Source of the DNA: RPRC01 sp964536305
GTDB lineage: Bacteria > Desulfobacterota > Desulfuromonadia > Geobacterales > Geobacteraceae
Length of the DNA: 64,000 nucleotides
Assembly: GCA_964536305.1 (NCBI GenBank)
Contig: CAZHVY010000015.1
Location: 8,150 to 72,149, forward strand
Direction of reading: 5' to 3'
In this document: one piece after another, positions 41,845-51,691 of the stretch
Position numbering within the stretch: the first letter of the stretch is position 1
Layout: each line of letters starts with the position of its first letter
Notes under the pieces: model-generated
What the model was told of the DNA's origin: nothing
Seen by the model: the letters and a program-made list of their open reading frames with translations, nothing else
Databases searched by the model: none
Made by a program: the position numbers and the translations under genes

Positions 41845-44800
41845 ATGAGTACTTCTGAAAACTCCAGCGGTATGAGCCTTAAGGCCAGAATCTTCTCCGG
41901 CTTTGTCGTATCCGCCGTCCTTATCGGGATTGTGGGAGGAATTGGAGTGTCCCGTGTAAAAAACGCGGCAAAGCAGGACTCCGAGGTGGAAGTTCTTCCG
42001 GTTGTTTCAGTATTGAAAATAAACGGCGCGGTCCGTCTGGAGCGTGATCTGCTGAAGGAGATAACCGAGGCGAAAAGCGCGGCCGACGTGAAAACCAGAC
42101 TGGCTTCCGTTCAGGAACTGGACGCCAGGATTGCCTCCGGTGTCTACGTTCTGGAGAAGAACGCGGCATCGGCTGAAGAAAAAACAAGGATAGAAGCGCT
42201 GAAAAAGAATCTGGCCTCCATCTCGGCCAACAAGGAAAAGGTGGTCCAGTTAGCCTTGAAAAACAGTATGGCGGACGCTTCCAAGGCCATCCGTGACCCT
42301 GAGGTCCAGAAATCCCTGGGCGCCTTTGACGAATCCGTGAAGAAGATCACGGAGGCCGCGGCCGCTCGCATGGCAAAGACCCCGGACGCGCCGGAGAAAG
42401 GGACGGGAAACAACCTGCCAATCTTCGTTGTCCTTGGGATGCTGTTGGCCATCGGCATGGGATTCTACATCAGCAGGCTTGCTGAACGCCGGATGGAAGA
42501 AGATTCGAAAGATATCGCGGGCATCCTGGGAAGGATTGCGGCTGGAGATCTGTCCCTGGAGATGGATATGGACGGGAAGGAAGGTGACGCCGTTCTGGCA
42601 TCCTTGAATGCCTTGCTGAAGTCATTCCGCAACCTGACGGGTGACACCCATATGCTCGCCCAGGCCGCTCTGGCCGGGAACCTGAAAGCCAGGGCGGATG
42701 AGACGAAGCATTCCGGTGAGTTCCGGCGGATTGTGTCCGAAGTGAACGGCATGCTGGACGCGACCCTCGCGCCCATTCATCATGCGGCCGAGCACATCAA
42801 CCAGTTGAGCCGGGGCGAGATCTTCGACGAGATAACCGAAGGCTACGGTGGTGACTTCGCTGAACTGAAAGAAAGCCTGAACCGTCTGCGAAACGCGCTG
42901 GAAGCGGTGCGCCTTGATGTGCGGGAGGTCTGCATCGCCTCCTACGAAGGTTACCTTGACACCAGGGTAGATACCACGAAGCACGAGGGCTTTTTCTCCA
43001 AGGTGGCCGGCGGGATGAATAATCTCTTCGATAATATGACGGCGCCCCTGAAGGTTTCCATGGACTACATCGGCAAGATCAGCAGGGGTGAGCTGCCTGA
43101 CAGGATTACCGAGGAGTACCGCGGCGATTACAACAAGCTGAAAGACAGCCTGAACGCCCTGGTGGACACCATGGGCGGCCTTCGCGGCGAACTGGGCAAT
43201 CTCATCAATGCCAGCCAGAGCGGTGATCTGAAAGTCAAGGGCGATGTCTCCAGATTCGACGGCGAGTGGGCAGGGATCGTGAAGGGGATGAATGAGCTCA
43301 TGGACGGTTTCGCGGAACCCATGGAGATGATCTCCTCCTATCTGGACAAGATAAGCAACGGAGAAATACCCCCCAGGATAATGGTCAAGTACAACGGCGC
43401 ATTTGATCAGATCCGCACCAGCCTCAATAACTGCATCGACGGTCTGGGCGGACTGGTGGAGTCCAACAATATCCTGCAGAAGATGGCCTTCAATGATCAC
43501 ACCGCCAAGGTGGAGGGATATTACAAGGGGATATACGCCGAGGTTGGCCGGGCCGTGAACGAGGTGAGAGAGCGGTTGCTGAGCGCGACCGCCACCTGCC
43601 GCGCCATCGCGGCCGGCGATCTGAGCGGCCTGGAGACACTCAAGGCAATCAACAACGGCACGGGAAGACGTTCCGAAAACGACGAGTTCCTCCCCGCGCT
43701 CATAGGCATGACCGAGGCGGTGCAGGCCCTTGTGGACGACGCTGCGATGCTTGCCGACGAGGCCATGGCCGGAAGACTCCTCACCCGCGCCGACGCGGAG
43801 AAGCACCAGGGCGAATTCCGCACCATAATCGGCGGGGTGAACAATACCCTCGACGCGGTTATCGGTCCCCTCTATGCTACGGCCCAGTGTGTGGCCCAGA
43901 TAGGCATGGGACAGATTCCGGAGATTATAACCACTGAATACCAGGGTGATTTCGAGGAGATCAAGGAGAGCCTCAACAACAGCATTACCAACGTGAACAA
44001 CCTTGTTGACGACGTGAACATGCTGGTCCAGGCCGCCCTGGATGGAGATTTCGAAAAACGCGCGGACGTGGGAAGGCATACAGGCGATTTCCAGAAAATC
44101 GTGGAAGGGATCAACAAGACCCTCGACACGGTCGTGGACAAGTCGGTCTGGTACGAGGCGATCATCGACGCCGTGCCTTACCCGATCCATGTCACGGATA
44201 TGGACATGAACTGGACCTTCCTGAACAAGCCCTTCGAAAAACTGCTGGTGGAGGCGGGCCAGATTACGGACCGTGTTTCGGCCCTGGGCATGCCGTGCTG
44301 CAACGCGGCGGCCAACATCTGCAACACCGATGGTTGCGGTATCAAGCAGCTCAACAAGGGCGTGCCCGAGAGCTTCTTCGACTGGCATGGTTCCAAGTGC
44401 AAGCAGGACACCTCGTTCCTCCTCAACAAGCACGGCGAGAAGATCGGCTACGTCGAGGTGGTCCAGGACCTTACCGGCATCATCAAGGCGCGCGACTATA
44501 CCGCCGCCCAGGTGGAAAAAATGGCCTCCAACCTGCTCATGCTTGCCAACGGCAAGCTGGATTTCGACCTGCAACTGCCGGAAGCCGATGAACATACCCG
44601 GGAGGCGCGCGACAACTTCGTCAAGATCAATAACAGTCTCACAGAGGTGAAAAACGCAGTAGGCGCCATGATCCGCGATACCGAAGGCCTTGTGGAGGCC
44701 GCTCTGGGCGGAGATTTCGAGAAGAGGGCGGATGCCGCGAAACACAACGGCGAGTACCGGACCATCGTCGAGGGTATCAACAAGACCATGGATACCGTGG

Positions 44801-46347
44801 TTGAAAAGAATGTCTGGTACGAGGCGATAATCGACGCCGTGCCGTTCCCGATCCATGTGACGGATATGGACATGAACTGGACCTTCATGAACAGGTCGTT
44901 CGAGAAACTCCTCGTAGAAGCCGGCCGCATCAAGGATCGCGTCTCGTCCATGGGACTGCCGTGCAGCAACGCCTCGGCCAACATCTGCAACAACGATGGA
45001 TGCGGCATCAAGCAGCTGCAAAGAGGCGTCACCGAGAGCTTCTTCGACTGGCACGGGTCCAAATGCAAGCAGGATACCTCATATCTCCTGAACAAGAGGG
45101 GCGAGAAGATGGGATATGTGGAGGTGGTCCAGGACCTTACCGCCATGATCACCAACAAGGATTATACCAATGAAGAGGTGGAGCGCCTCGCGGCCAACCT
45201 GCTGCTGCTGGCCAAGGGCGACCTTGGCTTCAACCTGGCAATAAAACCCGCGTGCCAGCACACCAGGGAAGCCTTCGAGAACTTCTCCAAGATCAACAGC
45301 AGCCTGAAAGAGGTGAAGGCCGCCATGGAGGAAATCGAGGGGGTCGCCAAGGAGATCGCCGACGGCAATCTCATGGTAACCGTGAAACCCCGTTCCGAGC
45401 AGGATGAGTTGATGGGCGCCCTGGCGGCCATGGTGGAAAAACTGAACGGAGTGGTGAACGATGTCAAGGCCGCCGCCGATAACGTTGCCTCGGGCAGCCG
45501 GGAGATGAGCGGCAATTCCGAGCAGATGTCACAGGGGGCCGCTGAGCAGGCCGCCGCGGCTGAAGAAGCGTCCTCTTCCATGGAGCAGATGTCCGCCAAC
45601 ATCAAGCAGAACGCCGATAACGCCATGCAGACCGAGAAGATTGCGGTCAAGTCTTCCGAAGAGGCCAATGAGGGAGGAAAGGCGGTGGCGCTGACCGTCT
45701 CCGCCATGAAGGAGATCGCGGACAAGATCAATATCGTCGAGGAGATCGCGCGCCAGACCAACATGCTGGCCCTGAACGCGGCCATCGAAGCGGCAAGGGC
45801 GGGCGAGCACGGCAAGGGATTCGCGGTTGTCGCGGCCGAGGTGCGAAAACTGGCGGAACGGAGCCAGGCCGCGGCGGGCGAGATCAGCGAACTATCCGCC
45901 AGCAGCGTCGAGATCGCGGAAAAGGCGGGCTCGCTGCTGGCCAACATCCTCCCGAGCATCGAAAAGACGGCCGACCTGGTGAAGGAGATAACGGCGGCCA
46001 GCCGTGAGCAGGATTCAGGCGCCGAGCAGATCAACCGGGCGATCCAGCAGCTGGATCAGGTTATCCAGAAAAACGCCAGCGCGGCGGAGGAGATGTCGTC
46101 CACGGCCGAGGAACTCTCCGCCCAGGCCGAACACCTTCAGGACGCGGTCGGCTTCTTCCGCACCGAGGAGACGCGGGCGGCTTCGGCGCCCAGGCCCGCC
46201 CTCAAAAAAACGGAGGTAAAGAAAACAACCGTAAAGCCGGTGTCGAAACCTGAGCCTTACCAGAAAAAACAGGGCAGGACTACCAGCTCTGGATTCACCA
46301 TCAACATGGATAATGACGCCCTGGACTCCGAGTTCGAGAGATTCTGA
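41845..46347 (+). CDS. Methyl-accepting chemotaxis protein, 1500 residues, poly-HAMP with two Cys-rich PAS modules
   Basis: A very large receptor. Residues about 11-30 are TM1, 30-185 a periplasmic four-helix-type domain, 190-212 TM2. From 215 to 770 comes an array of HAMP-like units (GEIFDEITEGYGGDFAELKE and similar) on a coiled-coil. Two 222-residue modules follow, offset by 666 bases, each with HAMP unit plus PAS (YEAIIDAVPYPIHVTDMD) and a conserved Cys set: CCN/CSN, NICN, DGCGIK, SKCKQD. From about 1170 is the signalling hairpin, with EIARQTNMLALNAAIEAARA. C-terminal about 60 residues are a linker without the CheR pentapeptide. Poly-HAMP stalks and PAS with cysteines suggest redox or metal sensing in the cytoplasm. 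Confidence 0.9.
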   Translation: MSTSENSSGMSLKARIFSGFVVSAVLIGIVGGIGVSRVKNAAKQDSEVEVLPVVSVLKINGAVRLERDLLKEITEAKSAADVKTRLASVQELDARIASGVYVLEKNAASAEEKTRIEALKKNLASISANKEKVVQLALKNSMADASKAIRDPEVQKSLGAFDESVKKITEAAAARMAKTPDAPEKGTGNNLPIFVVLGMLLAIGMGFYISRLAERRMEEDSKDIAGILGRIAAGDLSLEMDMDGKEGDAVLASLNALLKSFRNLTGDTHMLAQAALAGNLKARADETKHSGEFRRIVSEVNGMLDATLAPIHHAAEHINQLSRGEIFDEITEGYGGDFAELKESLNRLRNALEAVRLDVREVCIASYEGYLDTRVDTTKHEGFFSKVAGGMNNLFDNMTAPLKVSMDYIGKISRGELPDRITEEYRGDYNKLKDSLNALVDTMGGLRGELGNLINASQSGDLKVKGDVSRFDGEWAGIVKGMNELMDGFAEPMEMISSYLDKISNGEIPPRIMVKYNGAFDQIRTSLNNCIDGLGGLVESNNILQKMAFNDHTAKVEGYYKGIYAEVGRAVNEVRERLLSATATCRAIAAGDLSGLETLKAINNGTGRRSENDEFLPALIGMTEAVQALVDDAAMLADEAMAGRLLTRADAEKHQGEFRTIIGGVNNTLDAVIGPLYATAQCVAQIGMGQIPEIITTEYQGDFEEIKESLNNSITNVNNLVDDVNMLVQAALDGDFEKRADVGRHTGDFQKIVEGINKTLDTVVDKSVWYEAIIDAVPYPIHVTDMDMNWTFLNKPFEKLLVEAGQITDRVSALGMPCCNAAANICNTDGCGIKQLNKGVPESFFDWHGSKCKQDTSFLLNKHGEKIGYVEVVQDLTGIIKARDYTAAQVEKMASNLLMLANGKLDFDLQLPEADEHTREARDNFVKINNSLTEVKNAVGAMIRDTEGLVEAALGGDFEKRADAAKHNGEYRTIVEGINKTMDTVVEKNVWYEAIIDAVPFPIHVTDMDMNWTFMNRSFEKLLVEAGRIKDRVSSMGLPCSNASANICNNDGCGIKQLQRGVTESFFDWHGSKCKQDTSYLLNKRGEKMGYVEVVQDLTAMITNKDYTNEEVERLAANLLLLAKGDLGFNLAIKPACQHTREAFENFSKINSSLKEVKAAMEEIEGVAKEIADGNLMVTVKPRSEQDELMGALAAMVEKLNGVVNDVKAAADNVASGSREMSGNSEQMSQGAAEQAAAAEEASSSMEQMSANIKQNADNAMQTEKIAVKSSEEANEGGKAVALTVSAMKEIADKINIVEEIARQTNMLALNAAIEAARAGEHGKGFAVVAAEVRKLAERSQAAAGEISELSASSVEIAEKAGSLLANILPSIEKTADLVKEITAASREQDSGAEQINRAIQQLDQVIQKNASAAEEMSSTAEELSAQAEHLQDAVGFFRTEETRAASAPRPALKKTEVKKTTVKPVSKPEPYQKKQGRTTSSGFTINMDNDALDSEFERF

Positions 46348-46353
46348 GCAGGG

Positions 46354-46405
46354 AACAACTCCGCCATGGGGTCCGGTCTGCGGTCGCTCCATGGCGGAAG
46401 TTGTT
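46354..46405. repeat. Hairpin between the two receptor genes
   Basis: AACAACT-CCGCCATGG and CCATGGCGG-AAGTTGTT pair around a 20-base loop; no T-run. It could protect or attenuate the mRNA between the receptor genes. Confidence 0.5.
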
Positions 46406-46437
46406 GAACCGATGAAAGAGCTTCCGGAAATACAAAC

Positions 46438-47676
46438 ATGATCAATTTAAAGGGAACAGCAGATATGATAATGGAAACCAGAAAACACGCTGCAATCACC
46501 AGTCTGCTGGTTCTCGCCGCGGCGGTGACGGCGTTCATAAGCGACGGCGTTATCAGAGTCGTTACCGCTTTCACCGTCTTTTTTATCATCGCCGTCGGAC
46601 TTCAGGTCCTGGCGGCGCGCAGGGGCGGTGAGGGGCGCGGCGCTGAAAAAGAACAAGCCGCCACGGAACATGATTCCTCCCCGGCCGTTGATCTGAAGCC
46701 GGTTGGAGACATCCTGAACAGGAGCGCGCACCTGATCCCGGTTCTGAACAGCCAGTTGGAAGCCGTTATCCAGGAGACCGAGACCGCGGTCCTCGGCATC
46801 GGGGAGAGCTTCATGGAAATCGTTTCCAGGGCCAGAAACCAGGCGTCCCGGGCCGCGAACGCCTTCGGGGAGCTGGCCTCCGGCGACGGCAGGGACAGCA
46901 AGGCCCTTATCGGGCTGAGCAGGGAGGCCTTGAGCGCTGTGATGGATAATCTCCACAGCGTTAACGGGGTTGCCCGTCACACCCTGGAAAATATGCGCAA
47001 GGTTACCGGAACCATGGAAAACATCCGGGAGGTGGTTCAGGAGATAGAATACATCGCCGACCAGACCAATCTGCTGGCGCTGAACGCCTCCATCGAAGCG
47101 GCGCGGGCCGGCGAGCACGGCAGGGGATTCGCGGTGGTGGCCGACGAGGTCAGGAAGCTTTCCGCCCGATCTACGACAGCGGCAATAGAGATAGGCAAGC
47201 TGATCAAGACAGTGGAGAAAGAGGTGTCGGGAATGTATGTCGACACGGAAAAGAGCGCGGCCGCCACGGAACTCCGCTCCAGGGAGTCCGAAGAGCTCAT
47301 GAACGACACCCTGAGCAAGCTTAATGACGTTATGATGATGGCGCAATCAGAACTGGACGGCCTTTCCACGGAAACCGAGTCCCTTGCCAAGGATATCGGC
47401 GGTATCGTTATCTCCATGCAGTTCCAGGACATTACCCGTCAGAAGATAGAGCATGTCATCGAACCTCTCCAGGCCCTCCAGGCGGAGTCCGAGGAGATGC
47501 TGGGAAGGCTGGAAAGCGGGCGCCTGGCGGGAGGGACCGGGGGCGCCGATGCCGGCATGACCTGGCTGGAGGACATGTACACCATGGAATCCGAACGCAA
47601 GACCATGAAGCAGGCCATGTCCAGGGAGGTCTCGAAACCGGACGCGCCGGAGGCGGGCGTCTGCGAGATATTCTGA
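46438..47676 (+). CDS. Short methyl-accepting chemotaxis-like protein
   Basis: A 412-residue protein with two membrane helices at 18-60 and no large periplasmic domain. The signalling core has YIADQTNLLALNASIEAARA, followed by GHGRGFAVVADEVRKL-type sequence. Its C-terminus (FQDITRQKIEHVIEPL) resembles the signature of receptor-like proteins that dock phosphatases (CheZ-like). It may sense via the cytoplasm or membrane. Confidence 0.85.
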   Translation: MINLKGTADMIMETRKHAAITSLLVLAAAVTAFISDGVIRVVTAFTVFFIIAVGLQVLAARRGGEGRGAEKEQAATEHDSSPAVDLKPVGDILNRSAHLIPVLNSQLEAVIQETETAVLGIGESFMEIVSRARNQASRAANAFGELASGDGRDSKALIGLSREALSAVMDNLHSVNGVARHTLENMRKVTGTMENIREVVQEIEYIADQTNLLALNASIEAARAGEHGRGFAVVADEVRKLSARSTTAAIEIGKLIKTVEKEVSGMYVDTEKSAAATELRSRESEELMNDTLSKLNDVMMMAQSELDGLSTETESLAKDIGGIVISMQFQDITRQKIEHVIEPLQALQAESEEMLGRLESGRLAGGTGGADAGMTWLEDMYTMESERKTMKQAMSREVSKPDAPEAGVCEIF

Positions 47677-47772
47677 TCTGCGGCCGGGAGATTCCGTCAA
47701 GTGGCCGGACCTGGATTCCTGCCGTGGTAATAACAACAGGATACACATAAGTAATGAAATGAGGATTAACGA

Positions 47773-48138
47773 ATGGCACACACACTCTTGATTGTTGATG
47801 ACTCTGCTTCCATGCGCCAGATGGTTTCCTTCACACTGAAGGATGCGGGCTACGACGTAATCGCCGCAACCAATGGAAAGGATGCCATGGGCAAGCTGGA
47901 CGGCGTAAAGATATCCATGGTCATCACGGACCTGAACATGCCGGAGATGGATGGCATAGAGCTGATTAAGCAACTGCGCGCCAAGCCCGGCTTCAAATTC
48001 ACCCCCATCGTCATGCTTACCACGGAGTCCCAGGACAGCAAGAAAATGGCGGGCAAGCAGGCGGGCGCCAGCGGCTGGATCGTAAAGCCGTTCAAGCCGG
48101 AACAGCTTCTGGATACGGTTAAAAGATTCGTGAAATAG
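47773..48138 (+). CDS. cheY: CheY response regulator
   Basis: A 121-residue single-domain receiver. MVITDLNMPEMDG holds the phosphorylated Asp53; DD at 9-11 and K at about 104 complete the acid pocket. No output domain; it would act on the flagellar motor or another effector. Confidence 0.92.
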   Translation: MAHTLLIVDDSASMRQMVSFTLKDAGYDVIAATNGKDAMGKLDGVKISMVITDLNMPEMDGIELIKQLRAKPGFKFTPIVMLTTESQDSKKMAGKQAGASGWIVKPFKPEQLLDTVKRFVK

Positions 48139-48259
48139 CGCGGGTGATCTTCCTTTTCCTTCGGCCGTCCGCTTTCGCGGGTCAGTAGCGGACTGTGAGC
48201 GTCAAAGGCGTATTTCGCTGATCCTCGCATATACTCCCCATGCGCCTCAAGGAGACAAG

Positions 48260-48622
48260 ATGAAGCACACTTTTGAGTTGTCGGGAGAAACCGGGATACT
48301 CCATGCCGGCGGATCGTTGACCATAGAACACGCGGAGGAACTGAAAGCCGCCATTGTCGAGGCGTTGGCGTCCGCTTCACGTCTGACCATTGATCTTGCG
48401 GCCGCGGAGACCGTAGACCTGTGCTTTCTGCAATTGCTCTGCTCGGCGCACCGGACCGCGGTCAAGGATGGAAAGAGCATCGTCCTGGCCAATGCGGGAG
48501 AGGCTTTCGTGGAGAGCGTCCGCGAAACGGGATATCTCCGTCACGTGGGGTGCATGCCTGATCCCTCACATGTATGTCTGTGGGCCGGGAAAGAAGAACA
48601 GAAACCAGAGACTGCCGTATGA
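48260..48622 (+). CDS. STAS-domain protein
   Basis: A 120-residue STAS protein of the anti-sigma-factor antagonist type. TVDLCFLQLLCSAHRTA includes the usual phosphoacceptor region, but the typical DSS motif is not clear; DLCFL is at its place, so phosphorylation is doubtful. It overlaps cheA by ATGA at 48619-48622, indicating tight coupling with the kinase. Confidence 0.8.
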   Translation: MKHTFELSGETGILHAGGSLTIEHAEELKAAIVEALASASRLTIDLAAAETVDLCFLQLLCSAHRTAVKDGKSIVLANAGEAFVESVRETGYLRHVGCMPDPSHVCLWAGKEEQKPETAV

Positions 48623-50697
48623 CAATGACCGAAACACACAAACAGGCTTTTCGGGAAGAGGCGCATGAACTCCTGGCGGAACTGGAGTCGGCCCTTCTGG
48701 AGCTTGAGGAGGATCCCCATAACCAGGAAATGATCGGCCGCACGTTTCGCGCCATGCACACCATCAAGGGCTCGGGCGCCATGTTCGGTTTTACCGATAT
48801 CGCCGAGTTCACCCATGAGGTGGAAACCGTTTTCGACAAGGTCCGCTCCGGCCTCATGTCGGTGGACAAACCACTGATTGACTCGACGCTCAAGTCGTGC
48901 GATCTGATCCGGGCCATGCTGGAAGGTGGCGGCGTCGACGAGGAAGAGATACGCTCCCTCAAGGGGGTGTTTTCCGCCCTGGCCCGTTCCGGTCAGGGGG
49001 CGCCCGCCGGGCAGCCCGAAAAAGCCGGGATAATACCTTCTGCCGAAAAACGGGACTGCGAAAAGACATACCGGATACGCTTCAGGCCTCCCCGTGATAT
49101 CTACCTCACCGGCACCGATCCCATGCATCTGCTGAATGAGCTGCGTGATCTGGGAGAATGCAGGGTCGTCGCCCATCTGCACGAGGTTCCTTTTCTCGAG
49201 GACCTTACCCCTGAGCATTGCTACACATGCTGGGACATAATACTCACCACAAGCCTGGGCGATAATGCCATCAGGGACGTGTTCATATTTGTCGAAGAGG
49301 ACAGCGAACTGCACATCGACGTCATCGACGAGAGCACCCTACCCTTTGATCAGGTGGAGCAGAAGAAGCTGGGCCACATACTGGTGGAGCGGGGCGACCT
49401 GACCACGGAAGACATGATGAAGGTCCTGGAGAGCCGCAAGCTCTTCGGCGAGATCGTTGTTGAAAAAGGGCTGGCGCAACCGTCCCAGGTTGAAGCGGCT
49501 CTTGCCGAACAGCAACAGATAAGGGAGGTCCAGAAGAGGAGGCAATCCGGTGAAACCGCTTCCAGCATCAGGGTCCCTTCCGAAAAACTGGACGTCCTGG
49601 TAAACCTGGTGGGCGAACTGGTTACGGTTCAGGCGCGCCTTACCCAGACGGCCGCGGTTCGCAACGATTCCCACCTCACGCTCATTGCTGAAGAGGTGGA
49701 GCGCCTTACCTCGGAGTTGCGGGACAACACCCTCAACATCCGCATGATGCCCTTCGGCAGCACCTTCAGCAAGTTCAAGCGCCTGGTGCGCGACCTCTCC
49801 GACGACCTGGGCAAGGAGGTGGAGATGATCACGGAAGGTGCGAACACGGAATTGGACAAGACCGTGATCGAGCGCCTGAACGACCCTCTCGTGCACATCA
49901 TCCGCAACAGCATCGACCACGGCATAGAATCTCCCGATGCGCGCGTGGCCAAAGGCAAGCCGCGCCAGGGGACGGTGAAGCTCATGGCCGAGCATTCCGG
50001 GGACTGCGTCTTTATTACCATACAGGACGACGGCGCCGGTCTGGACAAGGACGCCATCCGCGCCAAGGCGGTGGAGAAACGCCTGATCCCGGAAACCGCG
50101 GAACTTTCCGAAAAGGAGCTCTTCGGCCTCATCTTCGCCCCCGGTTTTTCCACGGCGAAAAAGATTACCGGCGTGTCCGGGCGGGGCGTGGGCATGGATG
50201 TGGTGAAGCAGGCCATCGAGGCGCTGCGCGGTGTCATCGAAATAAGCAGCCGCAAGGGTCAGGGGACCACCATATCCATACGCCTTCCCCTGACCCTGGC
50301 TATCATCGAAAGCCTGCTGGTGAAGGTGGGGGGAGACCGCTATGTGCTGCCCCTTTCCTTCGTGGAGGAGTGCGTGGTCTTGACCTCCAGGGATATCAGG
50401 GACGCCCACGGCAAGGACCTGGCGAACGTGCGCGGTCACATGGTTCCCTACATCCCGCTCAGGAAGCGCTTTGAAGTGCCCGGCGAGGCTCAGGACATCC
50501 AGCAGGTGGTAATCACCGCCATCGACGGAGAGCGCATCGGCCTCCTGGTGGATACGGTGATCGGAGAGCACCAGACCGTTATCAAGTCACTGGGAAAACT
50601 CTACCGCGACGTGCACGGCATATCGGGCGCCACCATCCTTGGCGACGGAACCGTGGCCCTCATACTCGACATCCCGCAACTGGTGAAGTGGGGATAG
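48619..50697 (+). CDS. cheA: CheA histidine kinase
   Basis: A 692-residue kinase. P1/Hpt: HTIKGSG with His47. Residues about 150-260 are an atypical middle domain. About 255-310 has HILVERGDLTTEDMMKVLES and ALAEQQQIREVQ, resembling a GspE/MshEN-type N-domain, not the standard P2. Then dimerisation (about 315-380), ATPase (HIIRNSIDHGIES, DDGAGLD, GRGVGMDVV), and the CheW-like P5 domain. Start at 48619 is set by the ATGA overlap with the STAS gene. Confidence 0.9.
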   Translation: MTMTETHKQAFREEAHELLAELESALLELEEDPHNQEMIGRTFRAMHTIKGSGAMFGFTDIAEFTHEVETVFDKVRSGLMSVDKPLIDSTLKSCDLIRAMLEGGGVDEEEIRSLKGVFSALARSGQGAPAGQPEKAGIIPSAEKRDCEKTYRIRFRPPRDIYLTGTDPMHLLNELRDLGECRVVAHLHEVPFLEDLTPEHCYTCWDIILTTSLGDNAIRDVFIFVEEDSELHIDVIDESTLPFDQVEQKKLGHILVERGDLTTEDMMKVLESRKLFGEIVVEKGLAQPSQVEAALAEQQQIREVQKRRQSGETASSIRVPSEKLDVLVNLVGELVTVQARLTQTAAVRNDSHLTLIAEEVERLTSELRDNTLNIRMMPFGSTFSKFKRLVRDLSDDLGKEVEMITEGANTELDKTVIERLNDPLVHIIRNSIDHGIESPDARVAKGKPRQGTVKLMAEHSGDCVFITIQDDGAGLDKDAIRAKAVEKRLIPETAELSEKELFGLIFAPGFSTAKKITGVSGRGVGMDVVKQAIEALRGVIEISSRKGQGTTISIRLPLTLAIIESLLVKVGGDRYVLPLSFVEECVVLTSRDIRDAHGKDLANVRGHMVPYIPLRKRFEVPGEAQDIQQVVITAIDGERIGLLVDTVIGEHQTVIKSLGKLYRDVHGISGATILGDGTVALILDIPQLVKWG

Positions 50698-50786
50698 CGC
50701 GGGCGCCCAGCGCCCGATGGACGTCCGGCGCCCTTGCGGGAGTTTTCAATGATTGAGAAATATCGTGTCTTTCAGGAAAGGATTTC

Positions 50787-51665
50787 ATGGGAGAAAACCT
50801 GACTAAGGAGGCATCCATTCCATCGCACCATTCAATCACCATGTCGATGAAGGAGTTTCGCAACTTCAGCAAGCTCATTGAGGGTGTCTGCGGGATCAGG
50901 ATGCCCGAGATAAAAAAGCACATGCTGGAATCGAGGCTGCGCAAGCGACTGCGCAGCCTGGGCATGTACTCCTTCCAGGATTATTACGATTTCCTGATGA
51001 GCCCTGAAGGCCGGAAGGCCGAAATGGTGCCCATGATCGACGTCGTGACTACCAACAAGACCGATTTCTTTCGTGAACCCGCCCATTTCAGCTACCTGAC
51101 GGAAAAGGTGCTGCCGGAGCTGCTTTCCTCCATGACCAGCAACCGTGTCAGAATCTGGAGCGCCGGCTGTTCCAGCGGGGAAGAGCCCTATACCCTGGCC
51201 ATGGTCCTGAGCGATTATGCGCGCAACAGGGATTTCTTCAGCTTTTCCATACTGGCGACGGACATCTGCACGGATGTGCTTGAGACGGCGCACAAGGGCG
51301 TATACGAGGAGGAAAAGATCGTTCCGGTGCCCCATGAAATGAGGAAGAGATATCTTCTGCGCAGCAAGGACAGGAGCATAAGGCTCGTCAGGATAGCCCC
51401 GGAGCTCCGGTCCCTCGTCACCTTCCGCCGCCTCAATTTTCTGGACAGCGTGTACGATGTCAGGGAGCCGATGGATATCATCTTCTGCAGGAATGTCCTG
51501 ATCTATTTCGACAAAAAGACCCAGGAAAAGGTGCTCAACGGATTCTGCCGTCACCTGCAACCGGGAGGACATCTCTTTCTGGGTCATTCCGAGACGCTGA
51601 ACGGCCTGGATGTGCCGCTGGCGCAGGTTAATTCCACCATCTACCGGAAACCGGAACATCTCTGA
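50787..51665 (+). CDS. cheR: CheR chemotaxis methyltransferase
   Basis: A 292-residue SAM-dependent enzyme that methylates receptor glutamates. TNKTDFFREPAHF, WSAGCSSGEEPYTLAMVL (SAM loop) and IFCRNVLIYFDKKTQ are typical CheR motifs. Follows cheA by 90 bases. Confidence 0.92.
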   Translation: MGENLTKEASIPSHHSITMSMKEFRNFSKLIEGVCGIRMPEIKKHMLESRLRKRLRSLGMYSFQDYYDFLMSPEGRKAEMVPMIDVVTTNKTDFFREPAHFSYLTEKVLPELLSSMTSNRVRIWSAGCSSGEEPYTLAMVLSDYARNRDFFSFSILATDICTDVLETAHKGVYEEEKIVPVPHEMRKRYLLRSKDRSIRLVRIAPELRSLVTFRRLNFLDSVYDVREPMDIIFCRNVLIYFDKKTQEKVLNGFCRHLQPGGHLFLGHSETLNGLDVPLAQVNSTIYRKPEHL

Positions 51666-51691
51666 ATCCGGAACCAGGCTGAAAGGTCCGA

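Noticed and set aside
42622..45054. Long open frame of 810 codons on the minus strand inside the large receptor gene
   Set aside because: It is antisense to a well-supported receptor; its length reflects GC-rich third positions and the repeats of the real gene.
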